From: Isoetes taiwanensis
Lineage: Eukaryota > Streptophyta > Lycopodiopsida > Isoetales > Isoetaceae
Direction of reading: 5' to 3'
Assembly: GCA_021234155.1 (NCBI GenBank)
Contig: JAJEKV010000034.1
Coordinates: 5,470,028-5,534,027 of the forward strand
Length of the DNA stretch: 64,000 bases
Shown piece by piece: positions 43,512 through 54,927 of the stretch (position 1 is the stretch's first letter; every line of letters begins with the position of its first letter). The translations under genes and the position numbers were made by a program. The notes below the pieces were generated by a model. It worked only from the letters and a program-made list of their open reading frames with translations. It had not been told where the DNA came from and searched no databases.

Positions 43512-45925
43512 CTATCCAATGCCCCAGCTACGTTCATGAGACTCATGAACGACATCTTCAGAGAATACTTGGACACCTTTGTGATAGTATTCTTCGACGA
43601 CATTCTGGTGTACAGTAAATCCATTGAAGAGCATGCTCAGCACGTCAGAAAGGTGCTCGAGAAGTTAAGGAGGCATCAATTGTATGCCAAGTTGTCGAAG
43701 TGTCAGTTCGCAACAGAGAAGGTGGAATACCTCGGTCATGTGATTTCAGCAGAAGGAATCTCGACAGACCCCGCCAAGATTGAAGCAGTCATCTAATGGC
43801 CAGCACCAAAGAACGTCCACGAGGTCAGAAGTTTCCTTGGCCTAGCAGGGTATTACAGGAAGTTCGTGAAGAACTTCAAGAAAGATAGCAGCCCAATCGG
43901 CGGACGACAAAAAGGCGGAGAAAGTAAAAAATTGGGCCGACCATTGGCTCAAGAAAGCCCAAGCAGGATTTGAGTTGTTGAAGGAAGCTTTGACAACCGC
44001 TCCCCGCCTTGACCCGCCGGACCGGAAAAGGACAAGTTGGTGATTTACGACGCAAAGCAAGATAGCCACAAAAGTGCGGTCGATGCAAGAAGAGCGGGTA
44101 ATAGCGCACGACTCAAGGAAAATGAACTACACGCCAAACGCTTAGCGTTACCCGACGCATGATCAAGAGCTGCTAGCAGTTGTCAGGGCATTGAGAATCT
44201 GGAGGCATTACCTCTTAGGGAGGAAGTTCCAGTTGGACACTGATCACCAGAGCCTCCAGTACGTATTCACACAACCACATCTCAATCTGAGGCAGAGAAG
44301 GTGGATGGAGTTTCTCGAAGAGTACGACTTTGAGATAGTCTACAAGCCCGGGAAGCTTAATGTGGTAGCAGATGTGCTTTCAAGGCATCCACTGACAACC
44401 AGGGTGCACTGCAACGCAATTTCGACGCTCTTCAGCGATTTCGGGAAAAAGATAGAAGAAACTCTGCCAACAGATGTTGACTTCAAGGAAGTATGGGCAA
44501 GCCTGTGCAAGGAAGCGAGAACAGATAAGGAGAGGGAAGCCTTCAAGAATTTTAAGAAGGAAGGTAACCTCCTATACCATAAGGACAAGTTGTGCGTGCC
44601 GGAATCATCTGGAGTAAGAAAGTTGATCCTCCACGACACCCACAACAGCCCAATAGCTGGCCATGCAGGATTTATGAAGACGTATTTTTAAAGTGCGAAA
44701 GAAAACTACTATTGGTAGGGAATGAAGAAGCACATAGCCCGCTACATCAAGGAGTGTCAGCTATGCCAGCAAACAAAGGCAGAACAACTCCGAATACCAG
44801 GGGAATTGGAGCCATTAGCAGTCCCAAACGCTAAGTGGGAAGTAGTCAGCATGGACTTTATAACAGGACTGCCGAGGACGGTAAGAGGCAAGGATGCCTT
44901 GATGGTCGTGGTCGACAAGTTGTCGAAAATGGCCCATTTTGTGCCTTGCAGGACCACGGACACAGCTATGGACACGGCAAAGCTCTTTGCCAAAGAGATT
45001 TTCAGACTTCATGGCATGCCAAGGGAAATTATCTCCGACCGAGATCCGAAGTTCATCAGTGCCTTCTGGCAGGATCTCTTCACAATGATTGGAACAAAGC
45101 TATCCATGAGCACGGCCTATCATCCACAGACGGATGGGCAAACAGAGCGTGTCAACAGAATATTGGAAGACATGCTCCGAAACTATGTCTGGAACAAGCA
45201 AGGTATGTGGGAGGAATTTATTCACTTGGTGGAATTTGCATACAATAGCACCAAGCAGGAATCATCCCAAATGTCGCCGTTCATGATCAACTATGGCTAC
45301 CAATGCCTAACTCCAGACACCTGGCACAATCCCGTGTCAAAAGTGGAAGTCTCCCAACAAATGCTGAGCGACATGCAGCAGCTCGTAGAAGAAGTGCGGG
45401 GATATCTCCTTGCAGCAAGAAGTCGTCAAAAGAGCATCGCCGACAAGCATCGAACAGTCAGGGAGTTCGAAGTTGGCGACAATGTGTGGCTCAAGATCAA
45501 GGTAAAGCAGGCGAAGCTCCGCATCGGAAACTGCAAGAAGCTTGCTCCAAGGTGGGCTGGACCATTCAAAATAGTCAAGAGAGTGGGTAACCAATCCTAC
45601 AGACTAGACTTACCAGCACACTTAAAGATACACAAAGTCTTCCACGTGAGTCTGCTGAAGAAGCATACTCCCAATCCAGAAGAAGTTTTGGACACTCCAA
45701 CGATGTTGGAAATGATGTAAGAAACGATTAGAAATAGTTCCAGAGCTAATTCTTGATAAAGCATTCAAGAAAACAAGGAGATCGGAGTTTCTCCAATACT
45801 TAGTCAAGTGGAAACACTTGCCAGTGGAAGACGCGACATGGGTACTCAAAAGAGATCTGGAAAAACAGTACCCACAGTTTATGGAGCAATGGGACGGCAA
45901 GGTCATCTCCGAAGAAATCGGCTCA
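43512..45925 (+). pseudogene. Element 2 pol, C-terminal half: RT, RNase H, integrase, chromodomain
   Basis: RT resumes with the [11 protein letters not shown] catalytic motif (about 43590). Decay at 43797-44190 destroys part of the connection and the start of RNase H. RNase H then reads [19 protein letters not shown]. Integrase is well preserved: [45 protein letters not shown] and [13 protein letters not shown], all with catalytic residues. The GPF/Y module and VFHVSLLKKH follow. A frameshift with a stop near 45718 precedes the chromodomain (EIVPELILDKAF, FLQYLVKWKHLPVEDATWVL). The protein closely parallels element 1 throughout. Confidence 0.88.
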
Positions 45926-46763
45926 GGCATGTCGATTTGAGTAGATTAGCTTGTTTAGTATAATCACGATGCAACCTATGAGGTTAGGGTTGCATGCGTT
46001 GTTGCCGATGATGAGATTACTACGGTGATCTCTAGGACGTGGTGTAATGTCAATGTAGGCATGACCGCGGTTCCGCTTGGAAAGCCTACTTACGTGGGGA
46101 AGTAGGCGACCTCTCGAGAGAAAGGAGGTCATTGAGGAATCCATTGATAGGAAAAGCACCTCTAGCCCCATATATGCTTTGATAGGAGGAATCGGGCCTT
46201 CACGCCCCATATCAGGGGAAGGACCTATATCCGCCACCGGGCAACTAGGGTATAGGCATGAGCGGCATATAGGCATATAGGCGCTGTCTCCACGGCCATA
46301 ATGGAAGATTCACCCTCTTCCTACGCTGGGAGATTAGCCATGCATCCATGTAGATAGGTGGGGTGGTCACCATATAACTAAAATTTTATTAATAATTATG
46401 GTACTAACGTAGTGTTGACCTGCAGGCCAATAGAGCGCTCCGGAGGGCCACGAGGTCGAACTACGAAGACTTGCAACACAATTTTTGTTATAATGTATTG
46501 CAAGGAATAAAGAGCACCTCGAGCAATAATTGTATATATAATAATAGACTGAAACATTAGGAGTTATTGTTATAATGACATAAGTGGTAACTATTGAATT
46601 GATTAATAGTGTTCTATAAATATTACCTTGAGGTAATCCTATTAAATGTATAACTATAATAATAAGTATATGGTATGCATGAGGGTGATTGCAGGTTAAG
46701 AAGATCCCATGGTGGGGAGACCCATGATCTTTGCGGACAAAGATCAATTCAAGGTGGGGAGAA

Positions 46764-48277
46764 TGACGCGTTCAAAGACGATATACGGTCACCGGGGGCC
46801 TCGACGTCTTGTCAGCCGTCATGCATTACCATCGCAATCCGGTCGGCGATGCGGTAACGCCGACGAATACTCAAGCAAGGACGCCCTAGGGGGCAACTTG
46901 CAATGGTGCGCACACTTAGCAATGCGCGCACCTTTAGACCTTTAAACCCTTAAAGGTAGACAAAGGGTCATGGGAACCCTAAACCTAACCGATAGCCTAC
47001 ATAAGGCACCAAACCCTAACATTCCCTTTTTCGCCCACAGACCTTCTGAGCTCCGATTCACGCGCCTGAGGAGTCAATTCCAACTCCCACGATCTGCCAG
47101 CACGCCCCAACTTGTCAGATCATCCTTCCGACCGCATCCCGAAGCAGAACAGAGACATGGACGCCTTCGGATCAAGAGGAGTGAACCAGGGATCAGGTAT
47201 TTGGTCGATTGAATAGCTTAAGCCTTATTCCAGCCTTCGAACTAGTAGGTTTAGCCTATTAAATCGCCCTTAGTAGCCCAACAGACCCTGAGATTGACTC
47301 TAACTAAAGAATTGACTCTATGTATTAGATTAGTTCTTATTATTTATGATCATATGATGGATGGTTGTATTCTGTGGACTCATTGTATTGGGAAGGGTGG
47401 GTAGAGACTTAAAGCTTAGTAGATGATGCTCCTAGCTAGTCCCTCTTAGTGCATTACTAGAATTCGGCCTGTGTACAAGAGCCCCACCGGGTTGTGGGTG
47501 AAGGGACTAGACTGGCTCATAACGAGGTTCGTGTCCCGACCCTTGATCGATCCCTCCGGTGTGTAAGGCCCACCGGGGATGAGTGACTAGGTCTAATGGC
47601 TTGCCACCGAAAGTGTGGGCATGGCATGGGCTCGACACCCGTGAGGTGGGGTTCACCTTCCATTGGGTTAAGTCGAATAAGGGCAAAGTGGCCCTCTAGT
47701 CACCTTGGGTCGGCATGTAGATCTCGGGTGGGAGTGATCCCTACACCGCCCCCATCGGCCTGGGGAGATGTAACCCGGGAGTAGCCCCTTTGGCTATGCA
47801 CCCGGGCGGCTGATCGCCAGTCCCAACACTTTTCAACCTACTCGCAAAGTGTGCACGGGAGGGGCGGATGGAGTGGACAACCCTAAGCCATGTTCTTATG
47901 CCAGCCCAATCCATTGTCATGATTAAATGCGCCTTGCGAACTGAACGGAGACCCAAGCTTGTCACCATCCCCCCGAGTCTGAGCCTTGGGTAGGAACTTC
48001 CTTGTATTGTGCTGATCTTTGTCTATGCAGATGTTGATGTGCCACCCTTCGAGGTGGTTATATATGATGTTATGTTACTGACGTGTATGTTTACGCTTCC
48101 GCAGCTAGGTAGGCCCTGAGGGAGACGGGGTAAAATGACCCCTTCACTCTTCCCACTGTGGACTCTAGACGGTCACAGTGATATGTGGAGGGCCCTGTAT
48201 CAGTGTGGGGCTGGTGCGGGGGATGAACTCCTGTTTGTATACGGTGCGGGCATCGTATACGAGTAGGGGACGTCACA
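46764..48277 (+). repeat. 3' LTR of element 2
   Basis: It is about 1.51 kb, preceded by the purine tract AAGGTGGGGAGAA and ending CGTCACA. The inverted copy at 59126-60622 is its partner. It differs clearly from the element 1 LTR but shares landmarks such as GGCCTGTG, the GGAGATG(C/T)AACC block and AGTCTGAGC. The start is slightly altered (TGACGCG in place of TGTGACG). Confidence 0.9.
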
Positions 48278-48282
48278 TTGAT
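48278..48282 (+). repeat. Target-site duplication of element 2 (right copy)
   Basis: TTGAT directly after the 3' LTR. The partner is ATCAA at 60623-60627, which is TTGAT in the element's orientation. In the uninterrupted array the site reads GCTGATTGATCCCTTT. Confidence 0.85.
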
Positions 48283-49982
48283 CCCTTTAGGGATAAGAAT
48301 GAGTTATACAAGTCTCTGTATTGTTTCCTTAGAGATCAGACCAACAATTCAAATTGTAAGTTATAATTTTTATTTCAAATATTGAAATTGTTTTAACCTA
48401 TTTAATTTTTCTGCTTTGATTGGTGAAGGTAATATCACCAATCAAAGCACATTATGTGGCGGCTGCTGGTAATGATGCTTGCACATTAAGGTTTTTGGAG
48501 TTTCGGAAGACTGCGAAAAGATGGATGAATGTTAAATACTTTTTAGAAGGATTTGAGATTGTTAGAGATATATTGCTGATTGATCCCTTTAGGGATAAGA
48601 ATGAGTTATACAAGTCTCTGTATTGTTTCCTTACAAATCAGACCAACAATTCAAATTGTAAGTTATAATTTTTATTTCAAATATTGAAATTGTTTTAACC
48701 TATTTAATTTTTCTGCTTTGATTGGTGAAGCACATTATGTGGCGGCTGCTGGTAATGATGCCTGCACATTATGGTTTTTGGAGTTTCGGAAGACTGCGAA
48801 AAGGTGGATGAATGTTAAAGACTTTTTAGAAGGATTTGAGATTGTTAGAGATATATTGCTGATTGATCCCTTTCGGGATAAGAATGAGTTATACAAGTCT
48901 CTGTATTGTTTCCTTACAGATCAAACCAACAATTCAAATTGTAAATTATAATTTTTATTTCAAATATTGAAATTGTTTTAACCTATTTAATTTTTCTGCT
49001 TTGATTGGTGAAGGCAATGTCACCAATCAAAGCACATTATGTGGCGGCTATTGGTAATGATGCCTGCACATTATGGTTTTTTGAGTTTTGGAAGACTGGG
49101 AAAAGGTGGATGAATGTTAAAGACTTTTTAGAAGGATTTGAGATTGTTAGAGATATATTGTTGATTGATCCCTTTAGGGATAAGAATAAGTTATACAAGT
49201 CTCTGTATTGTTTCATTACAGATCAGACCAACAATTCAAATTGTAAGTTTTAATTTTTATTTCAAATATTGAAATTATTTTAACCTATTTAATTTTTCTG
49301 CTTTGATTGTTGAAGGTAATGTCACCAATCAAAGCACATTATGTGGCGGCTGCTGGTAATGATGCCTGCACATTATGGTTTTTGGAGTTTCGAAAGACTG
49401 CGAAAAGGTGGATGAATGTTAAAGACATTTTAGAAGGATTTGAGATTGTTAGAGATATATTGCTGATTGATCCCTTTAGGGATAAGAATGAGTTATACAA
49501 GTCTCTGTATTGTTTCCTTACAGATCAGGCCAACAATTCAAATTGTAAGTTATAATTTTTATTTCAAATATTGAAATTGTTTTAACCTATTTAATTTTTC
49601 TGCTTTGATTGGTGAAGGTAATGTCACAAATCAAAGCACATTATGTGGCGGCTGCTGGTAATGATGCCTGCACGTTATGGTTTTTGGAGTTTCGGAAGAC
49701 TGCGAAAAGGTGGATGAATGTTAAAGACTTTTTAGAAGGATTTGAGATTGTTAGAGATATATTGTTGATTGATCCCTTTAGGGATAAGAATGAGTTATAC
49801 AAGTCTCTGTATTGTTTCCTTACAGATCAGACCAACAATTCAAATTGTAAGTTATAATTTTTATTTCAAATATTGAGATTGTTTTAACCTATTTAATTTT
49901 TCTGCTTTGATTGGTGAAGGTAATTTTTTGTTTTATGGCATTGTCACTAATATTATGTAATGTTTAATGACTGATTAATTAG

Positions 49983-50330
49983 GTTTGCGCAAACGTGAAG
50001 ATGAGCCAGACAACATGCCACTTCAACGTCCACAAGTTTCAAAAGATTTTGCAATTAATATGAAAAAAATCAAGAAAGGGCAGCGTGGCAGAAAACAGAA
50101 GCATCAGAAACCACCTTCAACGGCTCCTCCTGCTCCTTCTAGTGGTAATGATGTCTGCACGTTATGGTTTTTGGAGTTTCAGAAGACTGCGAAAAGGTGG
50201 TGAATGTTAAAGACTTTTTAGAAGGATTTGAGATTGTTAGAGATATATTGCTGATTGATCCCTTTAGGGATAAGAATGAGTTATACAAGTTTCTGTATTG
50301 TTTCCTTACAGATCAGACCAACAATTCAAA
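49983..50330 (+). pseudogene. Unrecognised gene fragment: Lys/Gln-rich exon fused to the array exon
   Basis: After an acceptor-like GATTAATTAG the frame encodes RKREDEPDNMPLQRPQVSKD, then a basic IKKGQRGRKQKHQKPP segment and PSTAPPAPSSG. It then enters the repeated exon at GNDVCTLWFLEF. A stop at 50201 (AKRW then TGA) breaks this copy through a 2-base loss relative to the other units. The minus-strand copy at 61130-61500 has the same order with a different frameshift. This arrangement is probably closest to the original gene. Confidence 0.5.
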
Positions 50331-50409
50331 TTGTAAGTTATAATTTTTATTTCAAATATTGAAATTGTTTTAACCTATTTAATTTTTCTGCAGGTTTAGA
50401 CTATTATAT

Positions 50410-50619
50410 TCAAGATTTTAAAATATGATTATATATTATTCTTCTCTTTGTAGGAGAGGAAAATAGTGTGAACTGCATTATATTGTCATTCTTAGACGGG
50501 TGGCCGTGCTCAGTTGGATCTGATTGTCCACTGGGTTTTTTATTTCTGTCTCTGCATTGTATTATGTATTATCTTGGAGTGTTGTTAATAAAGCCTGACG
50601 TCCTTCAAAAAAAAAAAAA
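50410..50619 (+). mobile_element. 5'-truncated LINE 3' end
   Basis: It matches the 3' end of the LINE at 39354-41449 in inverted orientation: TTGTAGGAGAGGAAAATAG, CTCAGTTGGATCTGATTGTC, CACTGGGTTTTTTATT, TTAATAAAG and CTGACGTCCTTC, then a poly(A) tail. It interrupts the exon that follows the CTGCAG acceptor at 50394, whose uninterrupted version lies on the minus strand near 61070. Confidence 0.8.
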
Positions 50620-51307
50620 TCAATTCTTTTGAAATAAAGACCACCAATTTAAATTATATTATAATCTTTTATAGGTTAGAGTTTTTTACCATAAGAATTG
50701 TATACCTAGCAAATATGCATCTATAAGGTCAACATAATGTGTAAAATATGAATATAGCAGCATAAATGTAAAGAATAGAATAGAATAGAATAGAATGGCT
50801 ATTATCGTCTAAGGAGACCAATCGGCCTATGAGACCCACTGAAGGGGCGCATTAGACCTATCATGTCCGGATAAAAAGAGCCTCCCTCCTAAAGGGTTTT
50901 CGAGGGAATACGAATGATGTCAAAAAGATACGCCCGTTAGATAAGCGGTTGAGGACATAGCTGATTCCACATGTCCATGACCTCTTGAAAGTATGATCCC
51001 AACATCTATACTGAAGCCATGCTCAATATCACATGTTGCAGATGTACGGGCCTGGCCAATTCAGCATAGCATATCCAGATTTGATTATATACTGGACATC
51101 TCTAAACGATATGGCATTCATCCTCAACAGCACCCATTTGGTGGCATTGGCAAAGCCTATCCTGGCCTGGCTCCCCAATCTACGGATGATGGCACCTGTG
51201 CCAATCGAGGCAATGCTTCTATGCCTTTTCATAAGCAATGGGTACACAAGTAGCATTGCGGATCCCGTTCCAATCTGGAGCTTATGTGGCATTGGTAATA
51301 AGTTGTC
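50620..51307. other. No clear gene; (GAATA)n tract
   Basis: (GAATA)n at about 50772-50797 is followed by GGCTATTATCGTC, similar to the (GAATA)n-TTTATCGTC end near 36036-36085, so both may be termini of one repeat family. Open frames at 50993-51311 overlap on both strands and contain nothing recognisable. Confidence 0.4.
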
Positions 51308-51312
51308 TTGAG

Positions 51313-51505
51313 TGTAAGAAACCATGATCATGGTAGGAATATATAGTAAATTATAATATACTGTATTTATACTTTTGTACGTCTTTTGAGACATGACTTT
51401 TCATTTTGGGACTTATGTCCTCTTTTGTACCATTTTGAAAATTACGTAATAAAAAGGAGATGTATTAGATAGTATATCTTTGGCTTCTCTCTTGGATTTC
51501 TTTCA
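51313..51505 (+). repeat. 5' LTR of the TRIM-like element
   Basis: 193 bp, almost identical to 52122-52314. It contains ATTACGTAATAAAAAG, likely its polyadenylation region. Confidence 0.9.
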
Positions 51506-52121
51506 ATTGGTATCAGAGCTTGAAGATCCAAGGACGTGGAAGAAGATTGGAAGATCAAAGCATTCACCAGGTTGGTTCCATGCTGTTGCTTTTGTTATTA
51601 TTTTTCTGGGATAAATGAGACAAAAACACAAAAAGAAAGAACGTGATGAATCTGTTCAGTTCTGAGAAATAATAGAAGCCTAGGTGAAACTACCAATTAT
51701 AATCTGTAAGAATATAGAATCTGTAAGGATCTGCCAATCAATCTGACAAAACTAAGAATCTGATATTTGGCAACAAGAACTCAAGAAACATTAGAAAGTT
51801 TGAGAACTCTGAGAAACCCTAAGAAATCAACAAAGAAACCCACTCAGTTGGAACAAAGTGAAACAACTCTGTTGATGCACCGCCACCTCAGTTTGTTGAA
51901 GGCAATAAAGTTCTAGTGGAATCTTTTAAGATCTTGGATACAAGAGAAAGAGTTTTGACCCGTCGAACAACGGTATTAGAATACTTGGTCCAATGGAAGA
52001 GTTTGCCTATTGAAGATGCAACATGGGAATCATCTTGATTTGCCGCTGATTATCCTGAGATTCTAAAAGAATACTTGGGACTTCGACAATGAGGACATTG
52101 TCTTCTTTAAGTCGAAGAGAA

Positions 52122-52314
52122 TGTAAGAAACCATGATCATGGTAGGAATATACACTAGATTATGATATATTGTATTTATACTTTTGTACATGTCTTTTTG
52201 AGACATGACTTTTCATTTTGGGACTTATGTCCTCTTTTGTACCATTTTGAAAATTACGTAATAAAAAGAAGTATTAGATAGTATATCTTTGGCTTCTCTC
52301 TTGGCTTTCTTTCA
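52122..52314 (+). repeat. 3' LTR of the TRIM-like element
   Basis: 193 bp, preceded by the purine-rich GTCGAAGAGAA and followed by the TTGAG target duplication. Confidence 0.9.
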
Positions 52315-52425
52315 TTGAGTTATTCAAAGGTGCGAGCATCCCAGAGCTTGTTGAGGAAGGAAGCATTAAGATATTGCCTGAAGTTAGTGATCTACCTCTG
52401 TTTGCACCTGTACGCACTTGTGCTC

Positions 52426-53370
52426 CGTGAATTCGTAATGCCCATATCTGGTCCTGAAAGCCGTTTTGTGGATGTCCTCTTCCTTTATTCTGATCTGGTG
52501 ATAGCCTGATCTTAGGTCGATCTTGGAGAAGACCCTTGCCCCTTGGAGTTGATCCATCAAGTCGTCTGACCTGGGGAGTGCGTACTTGTTCTTGATGGTG
52601 TGCTTGTTCAATTGTCTGTAATCTATGCACATTCTCAAGCTTCCATCCTTCTTCTTGACAAAGAGGATGGGTGCCCCAAATGGTGAGACACTGGGCCTGA
52701 TAAACCCTAGATCGAGCAATTCTTGTAGCTGCTTCTTTAGCTCAGTGAGTTCATGTGTGGTCATTCTATATGGGGCCTTGCTTGTCGGCTTGGTCCCTGG
52801 TTCGAGTGCTATCTCACACTCTACTCCCCTGTAAGGAGGAAGCTTCTCGATCTCATCTGGAAAGAGATCGTGGAACTCCGTAATCAAGTTGACGATTGGC
52901 TTGGGTAACTTGTTGAGCCCCTTGTCTTCCTTGCTTTCTTCCGACTCGGGTTCCTCAATCTCGAGTTTGAAGATGTATGCTACTTTCTCGCTCCTTATAG
53001 ATTTGAGCAGCTTCTTAACGGACATACATTGCATGATGGGGGTAACTTCTTTACCTGTGATCTCAATGGCTTTGCCGTCGGGCGTTGGGAAGGTCACCTT
53101 CCGCTTTCCACAATCTATGATGGCCCCTGCTGGACCAAGGTACTCCATTCCAACGATCAAGTCGTATTTGCCAATGCCCATTACTTCCGCCCCCATCTGG
53201 ATATTAATCCCTGGCAAGTCAATGTCGAAGTTGATTCTCTTCCCAGCTGTATATCTTACTGCCCCGCTTGCCAAGATTACGGGCCTTGGTTTGGACTTTA
53301 GGGGTTTCAATTTCAACATTTCAACCATCCTCGGGGATGCGAAGTTATGGCTACTTCCGGAGTCTATCAA
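52426..53370 (-). pseudogene. Element 2 protease and N-terminal RT (truncated by inversion)
   Basis: It reads from the protease ([17 protein letters not shown] replaces the DTG of element 1, which is still a functional form in the family) through [17 protein letters not shown] to RT with [48 protein letters not shown] and [16 protein letters not shown]. It is open for 315 codons. The frame runs on past the breakpoint as [13 protein letters not shown], which is not RT. Confidence 0.88.
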
Positions 53371-53479
53371 GACTATGAAGGACTTGGCCTTTGCCTTCCC
53401 TACTGTGGTGATTACCTTATCTTTGGGTCTCGCACATTACGTATCTATAGCAGCGAAGATGTGGCACTCACCCTGAATG

Positions 53480-54860
53480 TAATCACGTGCCTCCTCGCCG
53501 TCCTCGTCTGACGGAGTGTCCCATCCGCCCAACTCTGCTAGCGCTGAGCTCATAACAAATGGGCGGTTCATTTGTCGGGTGGCCCGATTTGGAAACATCT
53601 AAAAAGCAGTACGCTTCTCCATGCATTCCTCGCCTTTTCTCCTTGGGCATCGCGCTGCAAGAAGGACCGTCTTGCTTTTCGGTAGTTGGATCCTTCTGTT
53701 TGTCCTTGAAGGACACACGCTTTCTTTCTGCTTTGTTTCCCCAGTTTGCTATTATATGGGGACTTTCTTTGGGCTTGGGCTGGCTGCCCTAGGACTGTAG
53801 CTCCACGTTGCTTTCCCTCTATCGATAGTAAGGCTGCCCTCGTGCGTTGTTAGCGCCCCGATCCTTGCAAACTAATTGCCTTGGACTCGCCGCGGACCTT
53901 GTTTTGGGGTCTATTGCCCTTACGAGTTTCACGAGTTCCTCGTTCAGCCCTTCTATGTAGCTTTCCGCTGCGTGTTTCTTTCGGTTTAGGCACATACGGT
54001 TTTAGCCTCATGAACTCTTGATTGTGCCGGCACCGTCTTGTACCCTGCGCAATCAATCAAAAAGCTGGCGCATCATGTTCGACTTGTGTTCGAGGAACAT
54101 AGTGTTTGAAAGCTTTTGAGAACTTCTTAAATCGGCATCGTCCCCTCGCTCAACCCATGGGCTTTGGCATAGCCCTTCCACCATATCGCGTCGCGGCCCC
54201 TTTCGGGTTATTACGCCACCACCGCCTTTTGTCTTTGTCCTTCATGCCATAGGCATTGCCGTACTCGCTCATTTCGTCTAGCCATGCCTCCGCCTCTAGG
54301 CCGGATCTGTTCTCGCCCGAGAACTGTTCGAGTTTCCGGGCTTTCCAAACATTGCCCAGTGCTGAGTCCACCTTCTTCTGGTAATCTAGGGCCTTAGTGT
54401 CCTTACGCTGCTGCTGGTCTCGGTCCGGCGCCGCTTTCGACCTCTTTTTCGGACTCAGAGTCCGAGGTTGAGCTTGATTCGGAGGTCTCTGTGCTAGGGG
54501 ACCTCCTTCTCTTACTCCTTTTCTTGTCTTTCCCCGACTTTCGGGGTGTCGTTTGTGGCCCGGATGATGCTTGGGCTGCTAGTAGGGCCTTTATCTGGTC
54601 CAGGTCTGTTCGCATCTGCGACAACTCTTCTTCTGGTGTCATGGGGCCATATCCCTCGAAGAGGTTCCTTTGAAGGGGTTGCCTGTCAGGAGTTTCTTCA
54701 TCTCTGTTGGGCCTCCTGTTTTGCTTTCGGTATTCGTTGTTCCCTTTCTGCATACACAATTGGTCATGGTTGTACGGTTAGTTTTGTTTGTTCTGTTGCA
54801 TTATATGTGTTGTTGGTATAGTTGCGGAACAAAGTATATCAACAAAACATTTAAAAGTGC
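53480..54860 (-). pseudogene. Element 2 gag (decayed)
   Basis: The N-terminal part (54403-54759) has RNLFEGYGPMTPEEELSQM and a Ser/Lys-rich region. A core fragment at 54150-54371 reads WKARKLEQFSGENRSGLE and [20 protein letters not shown], as in element 1. The nucleocapsid knuckle is damaged near 53600 (CFLDVSKSGHPTNEPPIC in place of [14 protein letters not shown], so the second Cys is lost). Many single-base shifts occur between 53700 and 54400. A splice-acceptor-like GTATGCAG precedes the coding part (AG at 54748-54749). Confidence 0.75.
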
Positions 54861-54927
54861 AAAAGAAGTTATATTTATATTATATAATATGTTTATTACA
54901 AAAGACTTCCGGTATCAAGATTCCTAA

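Larger units (their letters stand above)
43512..48277 (+). mobile_element. Element 2, 3' half (pol end to 3' LTR)
   Basis: It begins abruptly inside RT at [14 protein letters not shown] and runs through RNase H, integrase and chromodomain to a 3' LTR ending at 48277, followed by TTGAT (48278-48282). The missing 5' part is on the opposite strand at 52426-60622 and ends in RT at GHYEFT. The two halves together lack only about five codons (VMPFG in element 1). Matching TTGAT duplications tie them to one insertion. Confidence 0.88.
48278..50409 (+). repeat. Tandem exon-intron array (about 302-bp units)
   Basis: Six further exon copies follow a truncated first one. Each encodes about 80 codons with LWFLEFRKTAKRWMNVKDF, EGFEIVRDILLIDPFRDK and ELYKSLYCFLT, ends CAATTCAAATT-GTAAGT (a splice donor) and is followed by an AT-rich intron-like stretch with TTTAATTTTTCTGC. 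Starts at 49005, 49307 and 49609 are exactly 302 bp apart. Junctions carry an inverted repeat, TGCTTTGATTGGTGA with TCACCAATCAAAGCA. The last copy is preceded by a different exon at 49983 (RKREDEPDNMPLQRPQVSKD, then a Lys/Arg/Gln/Pro-rich stretch) and ends at a true acceptor, CTGCAG, at about 50394. I do not recognise the parent gene. Confidence 0.75.
51308..52319 (+). mobile_element. TRIM-like short LTR retrotransposon
   Basis: Two 193-bp LTRs (51313-51505 and 52122-52314), both starting TGTAAGAAACC and ending TTTCA, flank about 616 bp. The target duplication is TTGAG at 51308-51312 and 52315-52319. TGGTATCAGAGC follows the 5' LTR (51508-51519). The interior keeps only a scrap of pol, with ILDTRERVLTR and VLEYLVQWKSLPIEDATWE, the chromodomain of a larger gypsy parent. 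It has no other coding capacity. Confidence 0.92.

Noticed and set aside
48278-50409. Possible CRISPR-like array because of regular repeats
   Set aside because: Units are about 302 bp, have splice sites and coding content, no spacers, and the genome is eukaryotic.
51033-51311. 92-codon open frame with hydrophobic stretches
   Set aside because: It overlaps frames on both strands, has no motif, and lies between mobile elements.
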